From Comamonas sp. (GTDB lineage Bacteria; Pseudomonadota; Gammaproteobacteria; Burkholderiales; Burkholderiaceae_C): a stretch of DNA of 7,221 nucleotides. Shown piece after piece: positions 1-5,020 of this stretch. The notes beneath the pieces are model-generated. The model was not told the origin of the DNA, made no database searches, and worked only from the letters and a program-made list of their open reading frames with translations. Location: assembly GCA_019236485.1 (NCBI GenBank), contig JAFAIY010000456.1, positions 1 to 7,221 on the forward strand. Direction: 5' to 3'. How positions within the stretch are numbered: the stretch's first letter is position 1; each line of letters starts with the position of its first letter. A program made the translations under genes and the position numbers.

Positions 1-164
1 TGCTCCTCGGCCAGCGGCGCAAAGCTGGTCAGCAGCAGCGCGGGCGGAAAAGCGTCCAGCACGATCTGCTCGCAGCCCGGATGGCGGCCGCCCCGGCCGT
101 GAAAGATGCGCTGGGCATCGCTGGGGTAGGGCATCTGGGCAATGGCGTCGAACAGGGCTTGCAT
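1..164 (-). CDS. N-terminal part of a probable class I SAM-dependent methyltransferase (runs off the left edge)
   Basis: An open minus-strand frame starts at the ATG at 164-162 and stays open to the window edge, giving 54 codons. The product begins MQALFDAIAQMPYPSDAQ and continues with R-I-F-H-G-R-G-G, a Pro-Gly-Cys-Glu segment, then L-D-A-F-P-P-A-L-L-L-T-S-F. From memory of the family, an FHGRGG segment followed by a (L/V)DxFPPxLLLT strand marks the N-terminus of a class I SAM-dependent methyltransferase group common in Burkholderiales. The SAM-binding and catalytic parts lie outside the window, so substrate and activity cannot be judged. The ribosome binding site is weak. An 8-bp hairpin (182-200) sits 17 bases upstream of the start codon. 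The gene is 175 bases downstream of, and in the same direction as, the 101-aa gene. The reading frame is fairly sure; the function is tentative. Confidence 0.6.
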   Translation of the reverse strand, partial: MQALFDAIAQMPYPSDAQRIFHGRGGRHPGCEQIVLDAFPPALLLTSFAPLAEE

Positions 165-181
165 GGAATGAATACCGGGCC

Positions 182-200
182 GGCTGCGCAAGGCGCAGCC
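182..200 (-). other. Perfect 8-bp hairpin in the probable leader of the methyltransferase gene
   Basis: GGCTGCGC (182-189) and GCGCAGCC (193-200) are perfect inverted repeats separated by 3 bases. On the minus strand the hairpin lies between the 101-aa gene and the methyltransferase start at 164. It could weaken read-through from upstream or shape the leader of the methyltransferase mRNA. There is no T-tract after it, so it is not a standard intrinsic terminator. The remaining bases of the 165-339 gap show no gene. Confidence 0.4.
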
Positions 201-339
201 TGGACCGCGGTGATATGTCGGCGGTGAAAGGGCGACAGTGTATGCAGTTCGGCCCGGCGCCGCTGAAGCCGGCGGCAATTCTTGCTGCGGCCACCGGGCC
301 GGCCGGATGGCGCGCAGGCTGCAGCGCGCGGCTCAGGGC

Positions 340-645
340 TCAGTGGTAGACGCAGCGCACATCGAAAAAGCAGCTCTCCGTGCCGCCTATGCCCTGCAGG
401 CCGGCCTCGGCGGCCGCGCGCGCGGCCTTGATCCAGCGGCCGAACATGAGCTTGGCGTCCTCGGTGATCTCCTCGGGCGGCGTGTCCTCCAGCCCCTGGA
501 CCAGGGTCAGGGCCTGGTTGACCTGCTCCTCCCCGCCGAACTGCCTGGCCAGCACGCGGGCGTAGCGGGCCTCGGCCTGCTGGCGCTTGTCTTCGGGCAG
601 CTCGGGGTAGTCGCAGAGGGAAACGGTGAAAGTGGCTTCTTGCAT
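340..645 (-). CDS. Small uncharacterised protein (101 aa), possibly SOS-regulated
   Basis: The frame runs from the ATG at 645-643 to a stop at 342-340. The product begins MQEATFTVSLCDYPELPEDK and ends in C-F-F-D-V-R-C-V-Y-H. I do not recognise the family. The protein is soluble in appearance, with no signal peptide or membrane segment. It is acidic and mostly helical-looking (K/R/E-rich helices around residues 19-40 and a segment G-L-E-D-T-P-P-E-E-I-T-E-D-A-K around 52-66), with a short C-terminal strand containing two cysteines. The sequence is balanced and protein-like, whereas the overlapping frames are Arg/Ala/Pro-rich shadows. A longer frame start at 921 is rejected because it would run through the alkyltransferase gene. 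The start codon has only weak Shine-Dalgarno support: AAGGA lies directly upstream but is too close, and a GTGGA lies about 10 bases away. Two LexA boxes lie 24-63 bases upstream, so LexA repression is a reasonable inference. The role is unknown. Confidence 0.7.
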   Translation of the reverse strand: MQEATFTVSLCDYPELPEDKRQQAEARYARVLARQFGGEEQVNQALTLVQGLEDTPPEEITEDAKLMFGRWIKAARAAAEAGLQGIGGTESCFFDVRCVYH

Positions 646-669
646 GTCCTTGCATCCACAGTGTTGAAA

Positions 670-685
670 CTGTTTAAATATACAG
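670..685. promoter_or_regulatory. LexA (SOS) box 1
   Basis: The 16-mer CTGTTTAAATATACAG is an exact match to CTGT-N8-ACAG, the LexA operator of beta- and gammaproteobacteria. The AT-rich core and the downstream TA (ACAGTA) also fit the E. coli consensus. It ends 24 bases upstream of the ATG of the 101-aa gene and lies between that gene and the divergent alkyltransferase gene. A TTGAAA hexamer at 664-669 abuts it and could be a -35 element for the plus strand, which would let LexA compete directly with RNA polymerase. Binding has not been shown; the call rests on the pattern and the gene context. Confidence 0.8.
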
Positions 686-692
686 TAAACAT

Positions 693-708
693 CTGTCTTT
701 ATATACAG
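693..708. promoter_or_regulatory. LexA (SOS) box 2
   Basis: The 16-mer CTGTCTTTATATACAG is a second exact CTGT-N8-ACAG match, with its centre 23 bp from that of box 1 and 7 bp between the two. It ends 52 bases before the alkyltransferase ATG at 761. Two boxes about two helical turns apart on the same intergenic region suggest cooperative or tight LexA repression. They may control both divergent genes, with box 2 nearer the alkyltransferase and box 1 nearer the 101-aa gene. Confidence 0.8.
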
Positions 709-760
709 GTGATCGAAAAAATTCTGCGCCCATGGCCTCTGCCATGCATAGACTGCTGCC

Positions 761-1492
761 ATGACTGAGCTCGCTCCCCTGCCGTTTCCCGGCCATGCCC
801 TGTTTGTTACGCGCATAGGCGTTTGCGCCCTGGCCTGGAATGCGCGGGCCATCACGGCTGTGCAACTGCCCGAAGCCAGCTGGGCCGAGACGCGCGAGCG
901 CCTCTTGCTGGGCCTGCACAAGCGCCATGCGCTGCAGCCCGACCATGGGCCCGCCGCCTATGCGGCCGTCACGTCGGTTGAAGCCTTGCCCGCACTCGCG
1001 CGGCAGGCGATCGCCGGCCTGCAGCGGCTGCTGGCCGGGGTCAGGGGCGAGCGCGACGCCGACTGGACTAGGCTGGCACCCGAGGCCACCGCGCAAGGCG
1101 TGCTGCCCGATATGCGCGAGGTCTACCGGCCCTGCGCCGCCGATCTGGCCGAGCCCCAGGCCTTGCCGGCCTTGGCGCAGATTCCTCTGGATGAATTCGG
1201 CGTGCCGGATTTTCAGGCGCGCGTCTACGCCTATACGCGCGGCCTCAAGCCCGGGCAGACCCGCACCTATGGCGAGGTGGCAGCGGCCCTGGGCGAGCTC
1301 GGCGCCGCGCGGGCCGTGGGCCAGGCCCTGGGCGCGAATCCGTTTGCGCCCATAGTGCCCTGCCATCGCGTGCTGGCCGCGGGCCGTGCACCCGGCGGCT
1401 TCTCGGGCGGGCAGGGTGCCGTGACCAAGCTGCGCATGCTGGAGATAGAGGGTGGGGCCTGGGGCGGCACGCTGTCGCTGTTTGGGGATTAG
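761..1492 (+). CDS. Methylated-DNA--[protein]-cysteine S-methyltransferase (O6-alkylguanine-DNA alkyltransferase)
   Basis: This is a suicide DNA-repair enzyme that transfers alkyl groups from O6-alkylguanine (and O4-alkylthymine) in DNA to its own cysteine. The C-terminal part carries the whole family signature. TYGEVA (residues 169-174) begins the DNA-binding helix-turn-helix, ARAVGQAL (183-190) contains the expected Arg finger at 184, and NPFAPIVPCHRV (193-204) holds the acceptor Cys201. GGFSGG and K-L-R-M-L-E-I-E-G follow. The N-terminal domain (about 1-93, with G-V-C-A-L-A-W and I-T-A-V-Q-L-P-E) matches the usual N-terminal fold. Between L-L-A-G (90-93) and I-P-L-D-E (141-145) there are about 45 extra residues, making the protein 243 aa against roughly 160-180 for Ogt-type enzymes. 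There is no Ada N-terminal metal-binding domain. An in-frame TAG at 749-751 rules out a longer start. No clear ribosome binding site is seen. Two LexA boxes upstream suggest SOS control instead of Ada control. An ogt-like assignment is likely, but I leave the symbol open. Confidence 0.92.
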   Translation: MTELAPLPFPGHALFVTRIGVCALAWNARAITAVQLPEASWAETRERLLLGLHKRHALQPDHGPAAYAAVTSVEALPALARQAIAGLQRLLAGVRGERDADWTRLAPEATAQGVLPDMREVYRPCAADLAEPQALPALAQIPLDEFGVPDFQARVYAYTRGLKPGQTRTYGEVAAALGELGAARAVGQALGANPFAPIVPCHRVLAAGRAPGGFSGGQGAVTKLRMLEIEGGAWGGTLSLFGD

Positions 1493-1660
1493 CCTGGTGC
1501 AGGCTGTCAAACAGGCGTTGAACGGGGTAATTTTCGTTGGCGCATGGCTTTCACCATTCTGCGGGCGCCACTAGCTTGCGCTGAGAACTGCGTGTAAAAG
1601 CGATGCAGGCGCTGCTTCAATGGTGCAGTCGCTGAGGGCGGTGACTGTCGATCTTTCTCA

Positions 1661-1692
1661 AGCACGGCAGGCTCGTACGAGCCTGCCGTGCT
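1661..1692. terminator. Perfect 32-bp palindrome between convergent genes, possible bidirectional terminator
   Basis: Bases 1661-1676 (AGCACGGCAGGCTCGT) are followed directly by their exact reverse complement at 1677-1692. As RNA, either strand would form a very GC-rich stem of 14 bp with a 4-base GUAC loop. It lies 168 bases past the alkyltransferase stop and 54 bases past the end of the four-gene minus-strand operon, so it fits a shared terminator of converging units. Neither side has a proper T-tract: the minus-strand continuation reads TTGAGAAAG. It may therefore need Rho, act as a 3'-end stabiliser, or be a protein binding site. The rest of the 1493-1746 gap contains only a weak 5-bp stem (GCTGC 1702-1706 with GCAGC 1718-1722) and no convincing gene. 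Confidence 0.5.
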
Positions 1693-1746
1693 GTGGGCGA
1701 AGCTGCTTGTTCTATTCGCAGCAGGCCCTGGAGAATGTGATTTGAC

Positions 1747-3180
1747 TCACCACTTATCGTCTGGCTCCGCCGCGGCTTCGCGAGTGGCAGACCTTGCCGC
1801 AGCAGGCTTCTTGTTGCCGGGCGCTGTTTCAGGTCCTGGTCTTGCTTCAGCCGCAGCTGGCTTGGCGCTGGCGGCAACAGCCGGGCCGTGCTTGAGTTCC
1901 CCGCGCACTTGCAGGCCACCCGCAGGGATGGCTTCCAGGTCGGTGCGCATATTCTCCAGATGCCCGTAGGACAGATTCGGGGTCACGCGGTCGATCACCA
2001 ACTCGCAGCATGGCGATTCCATGCGACCCAGACTCTGGCCTGTCTGCGGATCCTTGAGTTCCTTGCCCATGGCCGCAATGGCGTAACGGGCGCCTTCACG
2101 GATGGATTGTCCGCCCTGGCTCAGCACCACATTGGTACCATCGCGGGCCACTACCATGACGGGGAAGGTGCGCTGCAGTATGGACCCCACGATGGCCTTG
2201 GCCGCTTCGTCGGTCATGTCCGCCAGAATTCTGTCGCCATCGACACCTGCGCCCAAGGTGGTGGCCGCACGGTCAGGAGCTGAGCCGCGCAGGGAATCCG
2301 CCACCGTGACCTGGCGCGTGGCCACGTTCACCATTTTTTGCGACAGCGACCAACCCCCAGAGTAGCTGACCAGTTCACGATCACTGGTACGCAACTGGCG
2401 CGCATGGCGGTTGTAGGCAAAGCTGTTGATGCGCGCACTCCATACCAGATCGGCGCTGGCAGCCTGCGACAACTTGGCGAGCTCGGCGCTGGGGGCCTGG
2501 CCGCCGGAGATCATCTCCAGTTCCTGCTCGATGGCAGGGCTGAAGTCGCGGTCGAGCACGGCAAAGCGGCCGGTCTGCACCAGGGCATCGCTGACGCGCT
2601 GACGCAGGGCGGCTGCGACCTGGGCCGAGGGCACAGAGCGGTCACCCATGGCCAGATTCTGCTGGCTGAAAGATACCGGGCCGATCACGACCTTGAGCTT
2701 TTGCATATCGGCAGAAGGTTGGAACTTGGCGATCTGGGCTTCGATGGTGGCTTTGAAGCGCTTGGGGGGCAGCAGCCCGGGCTCTTCCAGGCTCACGACC
2801 TTCAGGTTCTGGATCACGCCGCCGGACTTCTGTCTGACCAATTCCGCGAAAGCATTGGCACGCAACGAAGCGCTGTCCTGGTTCAGACTCACATCCAGCC
2901 CGTACTTGGCAGAGACGCTCTCGGACTGGATCATCGCGCCATTGACTTGCAATAGCGCCATCTTCATGGCTTCGGCCATGGCTTCGCCGGCAGTCTGGCC
3001 CAGACCGCTAGCGGTGGTCGTGACGCTGTCGAGCTTGCCAACATTGGGAGCGGAGGGGGCTGCTGAGCTGCTCGCCGGGTTGCTGGTGGGGGCTGGGGGG
3101 GCGCCGGAGTCCTCGGACTTTGGACCACACCCGGCAACCACCATCAGGGCGGCAAGCGCCCCGATCATGTGGTAACGCAT
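1747..3180 (-). CDS. CsgG/FlgT-like outer-membrane lipoprotein, last gene of the four-gene envelope operon
   Basis: The product is 477 aa. It begins MRYHMIGALAALMVVAGC, a lipoprotein signal with lipobox V15-A16-G17-C18. Residue +2 is Gly rather than Asp, so sorting to the outer membrane is expected. A Pro/Ala/Ser linker (about 19-48) follows. Residues 50-155 have the LPP20/FlgT_N pattern: a small-residue G-L-G-Q-T-A-G-E-A-M-A-E-A-M helix, then strands ending F-K-A-T-I-E-A-Q-I. Residues 161-335 look CsgG-like: K-L-K-V-V-I-G-P-V-S-F, a helix ending TGRFAVLDRD (203-212), E-Q-E-L-E-M-I-S-G-G, A-D-L-V-W-S-A-R-I-N-S-F (243-254) and V-N-V-A-T-R-Q-V (284-291). Residues about 340-425 resemble FlgT_C (V-V-L-S-Q-G-G, R-E-G-A-R-Y, DPQTGQSLG) and include vicinal Cys391-Cys392. 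The tail from about 433 is low-complexity Ala/Pro/Lys. The gene starts 25 bases after the preceding gene with only a weak AGAAAG-type ribosome site. The likely role is a periplasm-facing outer-membrane assembly or secretion factor; FlgT and LpoB relatives are alternatives. Domain calls are by eye. Confidence 0.85.
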   Translation of the reverse strand: MRYHMIGALAALMVVAGCGPKSEDSGAPPAPTSNPASSSAAPSAPNVGKLDSVTTTASGLGQTAGEAMAEAMKMALLQVNGAMIQSESVSAKYGLDVSLNQDSASLRANAFAELVRQKSGGVIQNLKVVSLEEPGLLPPKRFKATIEAQIAKFQPSADMQKLKVVIGPVSFSQQNLAMGDRSVPSAQVAAALRQRVSDALVQTGRFAVLDRDFSPAIEQELEMISGGQAPSAELAKLSQAASADLVWSARINSFAYNRHARQLRTSDRELVSYSGGWSLSQKMVNVATRQVTVADSLRGSAPDRAATTLGAGVDGDRILADMTDEAAKAIVGSILQRTFPVMVVARDGTNVVLSQGGQSIREGARYAIAAMGKELKDPQTGQSLGRMESPCCELVIDRVTPNLSYGHLENMRTDLEAIPAGGLQVRGELKHGPAVAASAKPAAAEARPGPETAPGNKKPAAARSATREAAAEPDDKW

Positions 3181-3205
3181 AGATCTTTCTTTTTAAGTCA
3201 GTCGC

Positions 3206-3844
3206 TTACAGCAGGCTGGTGGCCTCTTTGGGCACTTCGATGCCATTGCTCTTGGCAAAGTCCACGGCGTTCTTCAGGGCCTTGAGGACCTCGGTGGTAG
3301 AAGTGGGGAACTGGGAGACCGCATAGGTCGCACCACCCAGCGAGGGCAGCTGGGTCAGGGGCGCGCTCTTGAGGCCGTCGCCCATGGATGTCACGTCCTG
3401 GCCGAGACCCTTGTACTTGACCACGCCCTTGGCCAGGCTCAGCAGACCTTGGGAGTAGGTTACCTTTGCGGCGGCGTCCAGCTGAGGCTTTTCGGCCAGC
3501 TTCGCCGCTATTGCGCCGCCAGAGTCGCCCACCGCGGTGGCTGCCTTGGAGGCGCTGTCCTTGTCAAAGGTGGAGCCGGACGAGAGCTGCTGCACCATGG
3601 CTTCGGCATCGGCGGCCGTAGCCTTCAGGCCCAGAGCTTCGCTCATCTTGGCGTTGGCCTTGAGCACGTCCACGTTGGCAGCCACAAAGTTCTTCACCAG
3701 CGTGGTTTGCTGGCCGCCCAGGTCGGCTGCGGGGGCGCTGGACTTGCTGCCGCCAAAGCTGCGACTGGAAAACTGGGCCGAAGCGGTGTAAGGGATGGCC
3801 AAGGCAGCGCACGCGACGGCAACGGTAGTCAAAATCTTCTTCAT
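3206..3844 (-). CDS. Small secreted protein of unknown function, third gene of the envelope operon
   Basis: The product is 212 aa and has a clear Sec signal peptide: K2-K3, a hydrophobic Ala/Val stretch, then T-A-S-A with predicted cleavage between Ala23 and Gln24. The mature part starts QFSSRSFGGSKSSAPAADLG, a Ser/Gly-rich leader. The rest (about 45-212) is Ala/Lys-rich and probably all-helical, with no cysteine in the mature chain. I do not recognise the family. The start is well supported: AGGAG (3855-3851 on the minus strand) lies 6 bases before the ATG, the best ribosome site in the operon, so this protein may be made in larger amounts than its neighbours. It lies 36 bases after the 379-aa gene and 25 bases before the CsgG/FlgT-like lipoprotein gene. 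Its size and context would fit a periplasmic partner or a substrate of the lipoprotein, but this is inference. Confidence 0.85.
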   Translation of the reverse strand: MKKILTTVAVACAALAIPYTASAQFSSRSFGGSKSSAPAADLGGQQTTLVKNFVAANVDVLKANAKMSEALGLKATAADAEAMVQQLSSGSTFDKDSASKAATAVGDSGGAIAAKLAEKPQLDAAAKVTYSQGLLSLAKGVVKYKGLGQDVTSMGDGLKSAPLTQLPSLGGATYAVSQFPTSTTEVLKALKNAVDFAKSNGIEVPKEATSLL

Positions 3845-3850
3845 CGATAT

Positions 3851-3855
3851 CTCCT
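3851..3855 (-). promoter_or_regulatory. Strong ribosome binding site of the 212-aa gene
   Basis: On the minus strand the bases read AGGAG, 6 bases before the ATG at 3844-3842. It is the only near-consensus Shine-Dalgarno in the four-gene operon; the 379-aa and 477-aa genes have weak ones. It fixes the start of the 212-aa protein and suggests higher translation of that gene. Confidence 0.75.
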
Positions 3856-3880
3856 GAATAAATGGGGAACGGAAACTTGT

Positions 3881-5020
3881 TTAACGCACACCCAGATTGG
3901 TGATCTGGCTGGTGAGTTCGCGTGCAGCGTTGTTAGCTGCCAGCTTGAGAGCGTTGTTGCGCGCCTCGTCTTCGGTGGGGCCGACACCGGCGTACTGCAC
4001 GGGGCCTACCGAGGCGATGGTGTCGGGAATGGTTTGCGAGATGTCCAGCAGCTTGGCGTTCACGGTCACGCTCACGCGCATCAGGCCGGTGTTGTTGTCG
4101 GTGTCGGCCAGACCCACGTCCAGCGTGCCCAGGGCCACATAGGGAATTTGGGCAACGCGCATGCCGTCGACCAGCGAGGCCAGGGTCGCGGGCTTCAGAT
4201 CCATGCCCGACTTGTAGTCGTTCTCAACCGTTGCGACCTTGAACTTGCCGCCGGTATAGGGCTCGATCATGGCGGCTTCCGAGACCTTGAAGCCGGCGCG
4301 TGTGAAGTTGGAGGTAAACACCTGGCCCAGATTGGCGCTGGGCAACAGGCGGAACGTCGAGTCGCTGGCGCGGCGGGTGGTGCTGCCACCGGTTTCAATC
4401 GAAGCCGAGCGCTGCATGGAGCCCGAAGCCTTGGTCGACACAGAGGCATTGGTGCCAATCTGGCCACGGCCGAAGGTTTCGCCTTCCGAGCCCTTTTCCG
4501 AAACCTGGGCATTGGCCTTGAAGTCGGCCTTCTCGTCCACGCGCTTGTAGACGCGGTCGTCAAAGCTGCGGGTGCTTTCCACCTGGCGCGAGACAAACAT
4601 GAAGGCCAATGGAGAACGTGCCGCAGTGCCACCCTTGACCACGGCCGAGTTGGACTTGACCGCATTGCGCAGATTGGCAACGTTCAAGGCCACACGCACT
4701 GTCACGGTGTACTGTTTTTTGTCCTTGTTCTCTTCTTCCGCCAGGATGGTGGAGTCGAGAATGTAGCGATCTGGCGCGGCAATGATTTTTTCGCGAATGG
4801 CATCGAAATTCTCTGCCTCCGATTGACCGGCTTCTGCGTAGTAAAACTCGATGGCTTTGAGCTGCGCAGCCATGGTGGCTTTTGCTTTGTCATCCGCCGA
4901 TGCGGACCAGCCCTGGTAAGTCACCGAGGCCTTGCCTTTGGCCTGCTGTACTTGGGCCAGGGCATGGCTTGCAAACAGCGCAATGAACGACCAAATCAGG
5001 AATTTTTTGATTACTTGCAT
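3881..5020 (-). CDS. Exported protein with LPP20/FlgT_N-like segments and a Ser/Thr/Gly-rich middle, second gene of the envelope operon
   Basis: The product is 379 aa. The signal peptide MQVIKKFLIWSFIALFASHALA gives probable cleavage between Ala22 and Gln23. Residues 30-118 (A-S-V-T-Y-Q-G-W-S-A-S-A-D-D-K-A-K, a helix, then Y-T-V-T-V-R-V-A-L-N-V) repeat the layout of the N-domain of the lipoprotein encoded last in the operon. Residues 138-162 contain F-M-F-V-S-R-Q and S-F-D-D-R-V-Y-K-R. Residues about 165-225 form a polar Ser/Thr/Gly/Ala-rich stretch with SIETGGSTTRR (207-217). Residues 223-335 end in V-A-L-G-T-L-D-V and V-S-V-T-V-N-A-K-L-L-D, like the middle domain of FlgT or CsgG relatives. 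The C-terminus (342-372, A-G-V-G-P-T-E-D-E-A-R-N-N-A-L-K-L-A-A) has an LPP20-type helix. No lipobox or membrane segment is present. The start overlaps the end of the 392-aa gene by 10 bases and lacks a good ribosome site, so translational coupling is likely. I do not recognise a named family. Confidence 0.85.
   Translation of the reverse strand: MQVIKKFLIWSFIALFASHALAQVQQAKGKASVTYQGWSASADDKAKATMAAQLKAIEFYYAEAGQSEAENFDAIREKIIAAPDRYILDSTILAEEENKDKKQYTVTVRVALNVANLRNAVKSNSAVVKGGTAARSPLAFMFVSRQVESTRSFDDRVYKRVDEKADFKANAQVSEKGSEGETFGRGQIGTNASVSTKASGSMQRSASIETGGSTTRRASDSTFRLLPSANLGQVFTSNFTRAGFKVSEAAMIEPYTGGKFKVATVENDYKSGMDLKPATLASLVDGMRVAQIPYVALGTLDVGLADTDNNTGLMRVSVTVNAKLLDISQTIPDTIASVGPVQYAGVGPTEDEARNNALKLAANNAARELTSQITNLGVR

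Noticed and set aside
29..655. A 208-codon minus-strand frame over the left genes
   Set aside because: It is out of frame with both the 101-aa gene and the methyltransferase start, and its translation is Arg/Pro/Ala-rich shadow sequence.
238..768. A 176-codon plus-strand frame across the SOS-box region
   Set aside because: It is antisense to the 101-aa gene, would run through the LexA boxes into the alkyltransferase start, and has no domain pattern.
1661..1692. A canonical intrinsic terminator with a T-tract
   Set aside because: The hairpin is perfect but neither strand shows a run of T after it, so I keep it only as a possible terminator.
1617..1919. A 100-codon minus-strand frame at the operon end
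   Set aside because: It overlaps the 3' part of the lipoprotein gene in another frame and spans the palindrome; the composition is not protein-like.
1747..3180. Naming the lipoprotein gene csgG or flgT
   Set aside because: The CsgG-like and FlgT-like patterns are by eye only, the protein is larger than either, and no curli or flagellar genes are near.
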